From the NCBI RefSeq assembly GCF_000426645.1, contig NZ_KE384549.1, positions 1-64,000 of the forward strand: a stretch of 64,000 nucleotides of DNA. The letters run 5' to 3'. Within the stretch, counting starts at the first letter, position 1. Every line of letters begins with the position of its first letter. Both the position numbers and the translations under genes were made by a program. The stretch comes from Nakamurella lactea DSM 19367 (GTDB taxonomy: Bacteria; Actinomycetota; Actinomycetes; Mycobacteriales; Nakamurellaceae). Under the pieces are notes generated by a model. It worked only from the letters and a program-made list of their open reading frames with translations, made no database searches and had not been told where the DNA came from. Below, piece after piece: positions 1 to 9,600 of the stretch.

Positions 1-470
1 GGGTAGTTCCACGGCGTCACCTGCCCGACGACGCCGATCGGCTCCCGCCGGATCCAGGAGGTGAAGCCGCTCAGGTACTCGGCCGACGCCCGCCCCTCGA
101 GCACCCGGGCGGCGCCGGCGAAGAAGCGCAGCTGGTCGACACCCGGTGGCAGTTCCTCGGACGCCGTCAGCCCCAGGGGTTTTCCGGTGTTCTCGCTCTC
201 GACCGCGACGAACTCGTCGGCCCGCCTCTCCAGCGCGTCAGCGATCCTGAGCAGCGCCAGTTGCCGTTCGGACGGGGTGGTGCGCCCCCAGCTCTCGAAG
301 GCCGCCTCCGCGGCGGCGTAGGCCCTGTCCAGGTCGGCCTGCCCGGACAGTGCCGCGGTGGCATAGGCCTCGCCGGTCGACGGGTTCACCACCTCGGACG
401 TCGCGCCCTCGACCGCATCGACGTACTCGCCACCGATGAAGTTGCGCAGCGCCCGCAGTTGTTGGCTCAT
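1..470 (-). CDS. Aldehyde dehydrogenase, N-terminal part (gene truncated by window edge)
   Basis: The first 156 codons of an NAD(P)-dependent aldehyde dehydrogenase are visible; the rest lies beyond base 1. The protein starts MSQQLRALRNFIGGEYVDA and shows the family's typical N-terminal order: the FIGGEYV segment, VNPSTGEAYA, then a helical stretch ending in REPIGVVGQVTPWNY, which is the start of the NAD-binding core (the PWN motif). The wording resembles gamma-aminobutyraldehyde or betaine aldehyde dehydrogenases, so a role in polyamine or amine catabolism is possible, but the substrate cannot be settled without the catalytic domain. The ATG at 470 is the only start that keeps the normal N-terminus. 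There is no link to the downstream genes, which run the other way. Confidence 0.9.
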   Translation of the reverse strand, partial: MSQQLRALRNFIGGEYVDAVEGATSEVVNPSTGEAYATAALSGQADLDRAYAAAEAAFESWGRTTPSERQLALLRIADALERRADEFVAVESENTGKPLGLTASEELPPGVDQLRFFAGAARVLEGRASAEYLSGFTSWIRREPIGVVGQVTPWNY

Positions 471-692
471 CTGTCCGCCCACCTTCCCGTTCCCGGGGTC
501 GCGGCCGGGCCCGCCCACTGCCCGGCCTCGCTGCCGGTGCCTGATCCTGCCAGCCTGCCATGCCCCGCCCGGTGGGTGTCGAAACCGGCAATGGGGTGGC
601 AACGGGGTCCGGCGGCAGCCATGATGGGGGCTGCGCCGGTGAACCTGCCGGCGTCGACGACCGCCACCCGATAGCAGCACGAGGAGTACGAG

Positions 693-926
693 ATGGCCAC
701 GTCAGACAAATCCGCGGACGAAGCAGCCCCGGCGAACGACGCCCAGCCCGCCGAGACCGAAGAGGCGCCGGTCACCGCTTCCACCAAGTCCGCAATGGCC
801 GCCGCGCTCGAGCGCAAGAATGCCGCCAACGCCGCTCGTGGCGGCCACCTGGACGGGCACGCGAAGGTCGGCGACGCCACCGAGAACCACAAGGCCACCC
901 GGACCTTCCGCCGCAAGTCGGGCTGA
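693..926 (+). CDS. DUF5302 family small protein
   Basis: A 77-residue, strongly hydrophilic protein. The N-terminal half is Ala/Glu/Pro rich and probably disordered; the C-terminal half has the conserved core seen in actinobacterial DUF5302 proteins: an AALERKNAANAARGGHL helix, a Gly/His stretch and the basic end RTFRRKSG. No signal peptide or membrane segment is present. The ATG follows an AGGAG-like ribosome site (CGAGGAGTACGAG) at proper spacing. It stands alone with about 220 nt upstream and 190 nt downstream. The family has no established function; its size and charge would fit a nucleic-acid or chaperone-like accessory protein, but that is only a guess. Confidence 0.85.
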   Translation: MATSDKSADEAAPANDAQPAETEEAPVTASTKSAMAAALERKNAANAARGGHLDGHAKVGDATENHKATRTFRRKSG

Positions 927-1099
927 TACCGCTGCCACCGGCTCGTCCTGAAACCCGTCGCCAGTTGGCAGTTTTCCCGCTCCGGCGCCCGGCGTCCTCA
1001 TGGTGAGTTCTCCCCATGGCCGGAAGGTCCCGGCGCACCTAGATTCGCAACCGGGTTCCGGGGCATCCGGGACCGGCGGGAGCGACCGGCGTTGCTGGG

Positions 1100-1112
1100 T
1101 ACGGTGACAGCC
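1100..1112 (+). promoter_or_regulatory. Candidate -10 box of a leaderless transcript for the PP2C gene
   Basis: TACGGT at 1100-1105 is followed by exactly seven bases and then the ATG at 1113. In actinobacteria a TAnnnT box at this distance places the transcription start on the start codon. The same arrangement recurs before several other genes in this window. No convincing -35 box is seen. Confidence 0.4.
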
Positions 1113-2216
1113 ATGATGACGTCCGGGCAGTCCGATCCGTCACCGGGTGCGGGAGCGGCGACAACGCCAGGAACCGAGGCGACGGAGGACTGGGATGCGG
1201 AACGGCCCGGGCGCGCCGTCATGGATGACGATCCGGCCGCTGACGACACCGCTGGTGACGACACCGCCGGTGACGACACTGCCGGTGACGACACTGCCGG
1301 TGACGACACCTCCGGCGATGAGTTCGAGCGCACCGCGCGCTGGCTCGCGAACGACCTGCGCAGCGCACGGACAGGGCCGGGCAACGCGGTGCAGGTGATC
1401 TGGGGGAGCGCGACCGACCGCGGTCGCGTTCGCAAGGTGAACGAGGACGCGCTACTTGCTGCGCCGCCGGTCTTCGTGGTGTCCGACGGGATGGGCGGGC
1501 ACGCCGCCGGGGACGTCGCCGCGGCGATCATCGTCGAGGAGTTCGGCATCGCGATCGACGGTGACGCCGGTGCCGCCATCGGCTCGGACTGGGTGCTCGG
1601 CTGCGTCCAGCGGGCCGGCCGACGGATCCGCAACGGGTCCGGCGGGGGCGCCACGGTGGTCGGCGCGGCCGTCACCGAACTGGACGGCGCCTCCTATTGG
1701 CTGGCATTCAACATCGGCGATTCCCGGGTGTACCGCAGCTTCGACGGCGAGCTGACCCAGATCAGCGTCGACCATTCGTATGTGCAAGAGCTGGTCGAGG
1801 CGGGCGAACTGCAGCGCGAGGAAATGCGCAGACACCCGCAGCGGAACGTGATCACCAGAGCGGTCGGGCTGGTCGGCGACGGCGACCTCGACTGCTGGCT
1901 GATCCCGGCGCAGGAGGGTGAGCGGCTACTGCTGTGCACCGACGGGGTGACGGGCGAACTCACCGACAGCGAACTGAGCGGGATTCTCGGTGCGCACATC
2001 GATCCGCAGCTGGCTGCCGAGGCGCTGGTCTCGTCGGCGGTGTCCGCCGGCGGGCGGGACAACGCGACCGCGATGGTGGTGGACGTGCTCACCGTCGCGG
2101 GCGGGCGGACCGACCCGGCAACGGTGCGTCATTCCGGCGGGGCCGACGGCGGCGACCCCGATGTGGAGCTCACCAGGCCGCGGGACGAACCGAGCGGTCG
2201 AGGTGGCGCGCAATGA
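1113..2216 (+). CDS. PP2C-family Ser/Thr protein phosphatase
   Basis: Metal-dependent phosphatase that would remove phosphate from Ser/Thr residues and so oppose the kinase encoded two genes later. From the ATG at 1113 (367 residues) the PP2C motifs appear in order: DRGRVRKVNEDA near 100-111, VSDGMGGHAAGD near 122-133, NIGDSRVY near 200, CTDGVTGELTDSE near 275 and GGRDNATAMVV near 312, so all metal-binding Asp residues look present. About 70 acidic residues precede the domain and include five tandem GDDT(A/S) units. Unlike PstP of mycobacteria there is no membrane segment, so it should be cytoplasmic. An alternative TTG start at 1092 has a weak GGGAG site; I prefer 1113 because of the -10 box. 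Its stop overlaps the next start (ATGA), indicating translational coupling. Confidence 0.92.
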   Translation: MMTSGQSDPSPGAGAATTPGTEATEDWDAERPGRAVMDDDPAADDTAGDDTAGDDTAGDDTAGDDTSGDEFERTARWLANDLRSARTGPGNAVQVIWGSATDRGRVRKVNEDALLAAPPVFVVSDGMGGHAAGDVAAAIIVEEFGIAIDGDAGAAIGSDWVLGCVQRAGRRIRNGSGGGATVVGAAVTELDGASYWLAFNIGDSRVYRSFDGELTQISVDHSYVQELVEAGELQREEMRRHPQRNVITRAVGLVGDGDLDCWLIPAQEGERLLLCTDGVTGELTDSELSGILGAHIDPQLAAEALVSSAVSAGGRDNATAMVVDVLTVAGGRTDPATVRHSGGADGGDPDVELTRPRDEPSGRGGAQ

Positions 2217-4192
2217 ACACTCCCGTCGGATATCTGCCCGGCGACCGCTGGTTGGTCGCGGGGGACAGAGCGATCGTCTACACCGGCGGCGAGGCGGCTG
2301 ACGCCTTGCGCTGGTGGCCGTCGGTGCGCTCCGGCGCGGATGCCGCGGAGCTGATCGGCGAGCTGTTCCGCGACGGAGCGCTGGGCACCGGACTTCCGCT
2401 GGCCATCATCTGCACTGCGCCCGCCGGCGCCGTTGCACCCGCTGACGTCGTGGCACCCGCTGACGACCCTGACGCCGACGGTTCGGCCAAGGGCAGTACG
2501 GTCCGGGCGCTGGTCCAGGGCGGCATCACGGTAGTGGTGGAAACCGTTGCCGGCGAACAGATCCCGGTCAGCGGAGCCGGACTGGTGACCTGGTCCGAGG
2601 TGCTGGTGGCGGACGCGGCCGTGGTGTACGTGGCCTGCGCCGACACCTTGCCCGCAGCGTCCGACCTGCTGCCGATGCCGGCCGGCGTGGTGCGGGCGGG
2701 ATCGGTGCGGTGGGAGCTGTGCGACGCGGCGGTGGCGGCGGCGTCCGAGCCGCCCGGTGCCGCGGTCAGCGACCTGGCACCGGTGAGCGATCCGGACGCC
2801 GACGAGGCGGTCACGGTCATCTCGATGGTGCCGGCGCCTGACCCTACGGCGCCCGCTCCGGACATCGAGTTCGCCTCGACCCTCGAGCCGGGGCCGGACG
2901 ACGCGCAGACCGTGCTCGCCGGTCCGTCCGACCCGGACCGTCCTGCTGACGATGCGGCGTTTGCCGTTGCGGGATTGTCCAAGTTGGTCAGTTCCGCCGT
3001 CGCCGCTCCCGACGCTCTCGCCGCTCCCGACGACGCCGCTGCTGACGACGCTGCTGACGACGAAGGCGCCGATGACGCGCAGCCAGCATTGCCGGCCGAA
3101 TCCATCGATGCGGATGCGACCCAATCGGTGCCGGAGGGTGACTTCGAGCAGGAGGTCGATCTCGACATCGACCGAGGCCTCGATCAGCACCTCGACCAGC
3201 ACATCGACCAGGACCGAGACCTTGACCGGGACGCCGAGATCGAGCCGCGGACGCCCGACGCCGGGCCGGTTGCCGAGCCGGACAGGCAGCTGATGACGCT
3301 GCCGAGCCTGGAGAACCCGCTCCCGATGGTCACGGTTCCACCGTTCACCCCGCCGCCGTTCATCCCGCCGACGCTCGATCTGCCGCCGATCACCCCGCCG
3401 CCGTTCGTCCCGGCCGCCACCACGCTGCCGCCGGTGGGACCGCTCGTCGTGCACGGCCCGGTGTCCGCCGGCGAGGCGGCGTCCGAGGAGCGCCCGCCGA
3501 CCGAGCGGCCGGCCCCGGCGGCGGCCGAGGGACTACCGCCGGCCGAGCGCCCACCCGCCTCCGAGGGTCGCCCGCCGACCGACCAGCACTCCCAGCAACC
3601 GCTGATGAACACCCGAATTCCGGCGGAACCCGTTGCACCGCAACTGGTCGGCGACCACGACGGGCTCACCCAGCTGGCCGAGGAGCTGCCGGCCGACTAT
3701 CGGCCGGCGCCGATGCCACCGGCGCCGGCCGCCGGCCAGGTGTACGCCAGTATCTGCCCGGTCGGCCATGCCAACGCCCCGCACAGCGGCAACTGCCGGG
3801 TCTGCGGCGCGCCCATCGCGGCCGGCCAACCGGTACTCGCGCAGCAGCCGGTGCTCGGCCGGATCAGGCTCTCGACCGGGCCGGTGTTCGACATCGACCG
3901 GCGCATCGTGATCGGCCGTGCGCCGTCGGTGGCCAGGGTGCCGTCCAGCGACCTGCCCAAGCTCGTCACGGTGCCCAGCCCGAACCAGGACATCTCGCGC
4001 TCGCATGTCGAGATCCGTGCCGAGGACTGGCATCTGGTGGTCACCGACCTGCAGTCGACCAACGGCACCGTCATCCGGCCGTCCGACCGGCCGGAGCAGC
4101 TGCTGCACCAGGGTCAGTCGGTGGTCGTCGAGATCGGCTGGACCGTCGACCTGGGCGACGGCATCGCCTTCCTGGTGGAAGGCGCGCAGTGA
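2213..4192 (+). CDS. FHA-domain protein with C-terminal zinc ribbon and FHA module
   Basis: A 659-residue phosphothreonine-reader. Residues 1-180 form an unrecognised globular region; about 180-510 is low-complexity, Asp/Ala/Pro rich, with a (D/H)-rich stretch and Pro repeats of the type PPFTPPPFIPP. A four-cysteine zinc ribbon (CPVGHxN...CRVCG) lies near 514-531. The FHA domain occupies about 555-659 and has the canonical IGR, SRSHVEI and STNGT motifs, so it should bind pThr peptides. Start at the ATG overlapping the phosphatase stop by 4 bp. The layout (phosphatase, FHA reader, kinase) suggests it is a substrate or adaptor of the kinase immediately downstream. No membrane segment is evident. 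Confidence 0.88.
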   Translation: MNTPVGYLPGDRWLVAGDRAIVYTGGEAADALRWWPSVRSGADAAELIGELFRDGALGTGLPLAIICTAPAGAVAPADVVAPADDPDADGSAKGSTVRALVQGGITVVVETVAGEQIPVSGAGLVTWSEVLVADAAVVYVACADTLPAASDLLPMPAGVVRAGSVRWELCDAAVAAASEPPGAAVSDLAPVSDPDADEAVTVISMVPAPDPTAPAPDIEFASTLEPGPDDAQTVLAGPSDPDRPADDAAFAVAGLSKLVSSAVAAPDALAAPDDAAADDAADDEGADDAQPALPAESIDADATQSVPEGDFEQEVDLDIDRGLDQHLDQHIDQDRDLDRDAEIEPRTPDAGPVAEPDRQLMTLPSLENPLPMVTVPPFTPPPFIPPTLDLPPITPPPFVPAATTLPPVGPLVVHGPVSAGEAASEERPPTERPAPAAAEGLPPAERPPASEGRPPTDQHSQQPLMNTRIPAEPVAPQLVGDHDGLTQLAEELPADYRPAPMPPAPAAGQVYASICPVGHANAPHSGNCRVCGAPIAAGQPVLAQQPVLGRIRLSTGPVFDIDRRIVIGRAPSVARVPSSDLPKLVTVPSPNQDISRSHVEIRAEDWHLVVTDLQSTNGTVIRPSDRPEQLLHQGQSVVVEIGWTVDLGDGIAFLVEGAQ

Positions 4193-4207
4193 CGAACGGG
4201 GGACAGC

Positions 4208-5818
4208 GTGGCTCGTAGGCCGCCGGCCCCGCCGCCCGACCTGCCGGGCTACACCGTCAGCAAGTTGCTCGGTTCCGGCGGGTTCGCCGATGTCTATCTG
4301 TACGAACAACATCTGCCGCGCCGGTCGGTGGCGGTCAAGGTGCTGATCCCCGGCGCCGCCGACCACGAGCTGCTCGCCCAGTTCGACGCCGAGGCGAACC
4401 TGATGGCGGCGCTGTCGACGCACCCGGCCATCGTCACCATCCATCAGGCCGGGATCTCCGGCGACGGCCGGCCCTACATGGTGATGGAGTACTGCTCCCG
4501 GCCCAACCTGTCGGCCCGCTATCGGGCCGAACGGCTGACCGTCGGCGAGGTACTGCGGATCGGCATCCGGCTGGCCGGCGCCGTCGAGACCGCGCACCGG
4601 GCGGGCATCCTGCACCGGGACATCAAGCCGGCCAACGTGTTGACCACCGACTTCGGGCACCCGGTGCTGTCCGATTTCGGCATCTCGGTGCAGAGTTCGA
4701 CGCCGCAGGCGCTGGCCGCCGGCGGCGGTGCGGTGGGGATGAGCATCCCGTGGACCGCGCCCGAGGTGTTCGGTGAGCAGACCGGCGGCGACGAGCGGGC
4801 CGACGTCTACTCGCTGGCCGCCTCGCTGTACACCGTGCTGGCCCGCCGCTCGCCGTTCGACCGGCCGGGCGGCCCGAACGGCTCGGCCGACCTGATCAGC
4901 CGGATCCGCTCGGCGCCGCTGCCCGCCCTGGGCCGCAGCGACGTGCCGCCGAGCCTGGAGCGGGTGATCGCCAGGGCGATGGACAAGAACCCGGCAGCCA
5001 GGTACGCGACGGCGCTGGATTTCGCCCGGGCCCTGCAGCAGGTGGAGGGGGAGCTCCGGCTGGCACCGACCCCGATCGACGTGCTGGACGAGGATCCGGC
5101 GACGGCCGCCGAGCAGCTCGGCGATTCCCCGGCCACCCGGGTGCGGGCGCTCACCGTGATCGAACCGGAACCGACCAGGGCGGCGGACGGGCCGATCGGC
5201 GCGGTGCCGCCGTCGGTGATGCCGGAGTACGACCTGCCGCCGGGTTTCCCGGCGGCGATGGCGTCGGCGAACGAGCAGACGGTGGTGCGCGAACCCGGTG
5301 ACGCCGCCGGGCGCCCCGGTTCCCTGCCTGTCCAGCACCATGGCCGCCACCACCCGGGCTCCCCGAGCACCGCACACACCGCCGGGGCGTCCGGGGCTCG
5401 TCATTCCCGTTTGCCGTTGTTGATCGGCGGCGGTGTCCTGGTGGTGGCGGCCGCGGTGGTCGCGGTGCTGCTCTCGACCCGCGGCACCGATACCGGACCA
5501 GGGCCGGTGCCGCCGTCCGGCGATCTGCTGGCCACCAGCACCCAGCAACAGGCGGTGGCCCCGCCGCCGGATCCGGTGGTCGCGCTGACCGGCACGGTGG
5601 TCGATGGCAAGTCGGTCTTCAGCTGGCGGAACCCGCGGCCGCAGACCGGCGACTTCTACTCCTGGCAGCGCACCGACGTCACCACCGGAGACGAAGGTCA
5701 GGCGAGGAATACGCAGCAAACAAGGATCACGGTGGACGCACCGGACGCCTGCATCATCGTCAAGGTGGTCCGGAACGGTCAGCCGTCGGGCGACGAATCG
5801 ACGTGTGCCGGGAGATGA
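4208..5818 (+). CDS. Receptor-type Ser/Thr protein kinase with small FN3-like ectodomain
   Basis: A 536-residue PknB-type (Hanks) kinase. The domain spans about 15-290: Gly-rich loop GSGGFADVYL at 22-31, catalytic Lys44 in VAVKVL, HRDIKPANVL near 137, DFGIS near 157 and WTAPEV as the APE motif. A 110-residue linker leads to one transmembrane helix near 402-420 (LPLLIGGGVLVVAAAVVAVLL). The outside part is only about 115 residues and, after a Pro-rich stretch, looks like a single beta-sandwich of FN3 type with two Cys; it lacks PASTA repeats. The GTG start at 4208 lies 15 nt after the FHA gene. Expected to phosphorylate the neighbouring FHA proteins, opposed by the PP2C enzyme. Substrate and ligand are inferred, not shown. 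Confidence 0.93.
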   Translation: MARRPPAPPPDLPGYTVSKLLGSGGFADVYLYEQHLPRRSVAVKVLIPGAADHELLAQFDAEANLMAALSTHPAIVTIHQAGISGDGRPYMVMEYCSRPNLSARYRAERLTVGEVLRIGIRLAGAVETAHRAGILHRDIKPANVLTTDFGHPVLSDFGISVQSSTPQALAAGGGAVGMSIPWTAPEVFGEQTGGDERADVYSLAASLYTVLARRSPFDRPGGPNGSADLISRIRSAPLPALGRSDVPPSLERVIARAMDKNPAARYATALDFARALQQVEGELRLAPTPIDVLDEDPATAAEQLGDSPATRVRALTVIEPEPTRAADGPIGAVPPSVMPEYDLPPGFPAAMASANEQTVVREPGDAAGRPGSLPVQHHGRHHPGSPSTAHTAGASGARHSRLPLLIGGGVLVVAAAVVAVLLSTRGTDTGPGPVPPSGDLLATSTQQQAVAPPPDPVVALTGTVVDGKSVFSWRNPRPQTGDFYSWQRTDVTTGDEGQARNTQQTRITVDAPDACIIVKVVRNGQPSGDESTCAGR

Positions 5819-5864
5819 TGGCAGGCAGGGCCGGCGACCAGGCCCGTCGGGAGGAGACGTTTCG

Positions 5865-6551
5865 GTGACCATGCATGTGGAGTTCTGCGGAGAGTGGACC
5901 CAACTCGATGAGCAGAAGCCGTTCACCATCGGCCGGGGAGGCGACCTGCAGATCGACGACAATCCTTACCTGCACCGGCATTTCCTGCAGGTGGCCAGGT
6001 CTGACGGGCTGTGGTGGCTGTCCAACACCGGCTCCCAGTTGTCGGCGACGGTGACCGACGGGGCCGGCTCGGTGCAGGCGTTCCTGGCCCCGGGCGCGCG
6101 GCTGCCGCTGGTGTTCGCCAACACCACGGTGCTGTTCACCGCCGGTCCCACCACCTACGAGCTCACCCTGGTCGGCAACGAGCCGACGTTCGAGGTCAGC
6201 GATCCGGCCGGGGCGACGTCCGGCGAGACCACCATCGGCCCGGTGCTGCTGACCGAGTCGCAGAAGGCGGTGATCGTGGCGCTGGCCGAACCGATGCTCA
6301 AGCGCGAGGGCACCGGGACCTCGGCCATGCCCTCGTCCAAGGATGCCGCCGCCCGGCTGGGCTGGGAGATGACCAGATTCAACCGGAAACTCGACAACGT
6401 CTGCGACAAGCTCGACCGCCGGGGCGTCCGCGGCCTGCGCGGCGGGCCGGGGCAGCTGGCGACGAATCGGCGGGCCCGGCTGGTCGAGCACGCCGTGGCC
6501 TCCCGGCTGGTGACCGTCGAGGACCTGAAGTTGCTCGATCTCAAGCTGTGA
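5865..6551 (+). CDS. FHA-domain protein with C-terminal helical, possibly winged-helix, region
   Basis: A 228-residue cytoplasmic protein. Residues 1-110 form an FHA-like fold: FTIGRGGDLQIDD supplies the Gly-Arg pair and LHRHFLQV the Ser/His-strand position, with a divergent STNGT loop (LSNTGSQLS). Residues from about 124 form a basic helical region (TESQKAVIVALAEPML..., MTRFNRKLDNVCDKLDRRG) that resembles a winged helix with the recognition-helix style spacing. The GTG at 5865 sits 7 nt after GGGAGGAGA, a strong ribosome site; an ATG two codons later is possible. It lies 46 nt after the kinase gene and ends 134 nt before the giant surface protein. It could be a phosphorylation-controlled regulator, but DNA binding is inference. 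Confidence 0.8.
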   Translation: MTMHVEFCGEWTQLDEQKPFTIGRGGDLQIDDNPYLHRHFLQVARSDGLWWLSNTGSQLSATVTDGAGSVQAFLAPGARLPLVFANTTVLFTAGPTTYELTLVGNEPTFEVSDPAGATSGETTIGPVLLTESQKAVIVALAEPMLKREGTGTSAMPSSKDAAARLGWEMTRFNRKLDNVCDKLDRRGVRGLRGGPGQLATNRRARLVEHAVASRLVTVEDLKLLDLKL

Positions 6552-6685
6552 ACCCGTCCCCCTGGCGGGTACAACTTCGGCGAACGGGTGCGTGCTCGCA
6601 TGTCGGTGTGGAATCCTGGGACATCGGTTGTCGTCATCGGGGAGCGCCGAGCGCGCTGACTTGACCACAGAACCGAGGAGCCTGC

Positions 6686-9600
6686 GTGGAGTCACGAGTT
6701 ACCCGCCGTGCGGTGACGGTGACGCTCACCCTGGCCGGGGTCCTGGTGGCCGCGATTGTCGGCTTCTTCGCGACCCGCTCGCCCGGATACGCCAGTACCT
6801 CGGTGCAGGCGGAGCAACGGGCGGCCTGGGTCACCAGCAACAAGGACCTGATGCTCGGCCTGCTCAACCAGCAGACCCACGAGGTCGAGTCGCCGGTCGT
6901 GCTGGACAGCCAGGACACCGAACTGCTGCAGAACGACGCGTCCGTGGTGGTGGTGGATCGGGTGCAGCACACCCTGCGCACGCTCGATCCGACCACGGCG
7001 GCGCTGTCCGGCAAGGTGACGATCCCGGAGAGCGCCGACGTGGCGATCTCCGAGACCACGGTCGCCGTCACCGATCTGCGCACCGGCAGCATCTGGGTGC
7101 TGCCGACGGCCGGTCTCGGCACCGACGACCTGACCACCGAGAAACCGAACGGCACGGCCGCGCCCGGTGCGGTGGCCACCGTCACCGGGGGGACGGTGAC
7201 GGTCGCAGCGCCCGGCGCCGACGCGCTCACCGTGCTCACCGCCGGCGGCGGCGACGCCGCCGGGCAGGGCAGTGATGCCCAGGGCAGCGATGTCCAAGGC
7301 ACCGTCCCGCTGCCGGACGGCCGGCTGACGGCTGCCTCCGAGCAGCATCCGACGCCGGTCTCGATCACCGCGGTCGGCGCGGTCCCGGTGGTGCTTGACG
7401 CTCCGGCCAACCGGATCATCGTGCAGACGGCCACCGGACCGCTCGCCTTCGGTCTGCCGGACGGCACCGCGCATCCCGTCCTGCAGCAGCCAGGGCCGGC
7501 CGCCGACAGCGTGCTGATCGGCACCGACACCGCGCTGCTCCGGGTGAACCTGGCCACCGGCGCCGTGCAGTCGCAGCCGACCACCGGCAGCGGCAGCGCG
7601 GCGGCGCCGGTGCTGGTCGCCGGCTGCGCCCACGAGGCCTGGTCGGGCGGCACGCCGACCTATCTGCTGTGGTGCGGCGATACCCCGACGGTCAGGGACA
7701 TCAGCGGGGTGGTCGACGCGAGCCGGTTGATCTTCCGGGTCAACGGGGACACCGTGGTGCTCAACGACGTCACCACCGGTAATTCCTGGGTGATCGACGA
7801 CGACATGGTGCTGGTGAACAACTGGGACCAGATCAGGTCTGACGAGAACGACGTGGAGAAGTCCGAGACCGGCGTACAGGGCCAGGCGGACCGGTTGACC
7901 ACCGCCCGCACCGACTGTTCCAAGGGGATGGCGCCGCCGCATCCCAAGGCCGACAGCTACGGCGTGCGGACCGGCACCGCGACGGTGCTGCGGGTGCTGG
8001 ACAACGACCAGAGCTCCAGCTGTTCGATCGCGGTGATCAGCCAGGTCGACGGCCCGGAGGGCGTGGCCACCGTCATCGACGGGGGACAGGCATTGCAGGT
8101 GGCGCCGCCGCTGAACGCGACCGGGCCGATCCAGCTGAGCTACACCGTCGATGACGGCGCCGGGCACGACGCCGCGGCGAAGGTCACGGTGAACCCGGTG
8201 AGCCAGGAGAAACCGGTGCCGCCGAAGAAGGTGCGCGACTCGGCGGCCACCGTCATCGTCGGTGGCACCATCACCACCGACGTTCTCGGCGACTGGATCT
8301 CGCCCACCGGCGACGCCCTGTTCCTGACGGCCGCCACCAGCAACAACCCGGACGACCGGATCTCCTACAGCCCGGACGGCAACATCACCGTCGGCGACAC
8401 CGGAACGGCCGGTCTCACCAAGAAGACGATCAACTTCACCGTGTCGGACGGCACCAACAGCGTGCCCGGCCGGCTGACCGTCGAGGTGGTCGACGAGGCG
8501 AAGGCGAACCCGGTCGCCTCACCCGTGTACGTCTCGGGGGTGGTCGGCGAGCAGATCGAGGCCGAGCCGCTGAAGTCGGTGCTGTGGCCGGGATCGGAAG
8601 AGGTGACGCTCACCAAGGTCGCCCCGCAGAAGGCGACGCCGGGGCTGAGCGTGACGCCCGACCGGCAGGCCGGCACCGTCACCCTGGTGGGGGCGAAGGC
8701 CGGCAGCTATTACCTGGACTACGAGGTGGCCGCCGGCGACAAGCAGGCCAAGGGCGTGCTGCGGGTCGACGTCCGGGACAAGCCGGTCGAGCAGCTGCCG
8801 CCGGTCCCGATGACGGACGTCGCCTACCTGCCGACCGGCGGCGAGGCGCTGGTCGACCTGACCGCCAACGACACCGACCCGGCCGGCGGGATCGTCGCCG
8901 TGCAGAGCATCGATGCCGCCGCCGGCGACGCCGCTGGCGGCGCTGCGGCCCGAGGCCTGATCATCCAGACCATCGACATGCATCTGGCTCGGATCTCGGC
9001 GCGGCACCCGTTGCCGGCGGCCGGGATCTGGCTGACATACACGGTGTCGGCCGGCGGGCCGTCGGCCGTCGGGTGGCTGCATGTGGTCCCGGTGCCGCAG
9101 CCGGCCGAACCGATGTCGCCGATCGCCTCGCCGATCCAGGTGTCGGTCCGGGCCGGCGACGCCATCACCATCCCGGTGGCCCAGCATGCCGTCGATCCCA
9201 GTGGGGACCTGGTCCGCCCGGTCGCCTTCGCCAAGGACGCGATCGGCGCCGACCAGGGGCTGCTCTTCGCGACCGGCGATTCGGTGCGCTACATGGCGCC
9301 GGCCTCCGGTCCGGTGGCGAAGGGCAAGACCCTGCGCACCCAGTACACGGTGACCAACCAGGCGGGTAAGCGGGCGTCAGCGAACCTGGCCATCACGGTG
9401 GTCCCGACCGGTGACAACGCGCCCCCACAGGCGCCGCCGACGGCGCAGGCCAGGGTGTTCGCCGGCGGCACCGTCGACATCCCGCTGCCGATCGACGGCA
9501 TCGACCCGGACGGCGACTGGGCGATCGCCGCGGCGGTCGCCGAGCCGCCGAACCTCGGCAGTGCCGCGGTCTCCGGCACCTCGACGATCCGCTACAGCGC

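Noticed and set aside
1934-2212. Possible N-terminal extension of the first FHA protein inside the phosphatase gene
   Set aside because: The extension is Arg-rich low complexity in the wrong codon-use frame, and the ATG at 2213 gives the typical 4-bp overlap.
3533-5962. An 809-codon minus-strand open frame opposite the FHA and kinase genes
   Set aside because: Shadow of the third-position GC bias; the plus strand carries complete FHA and kinase motifs.
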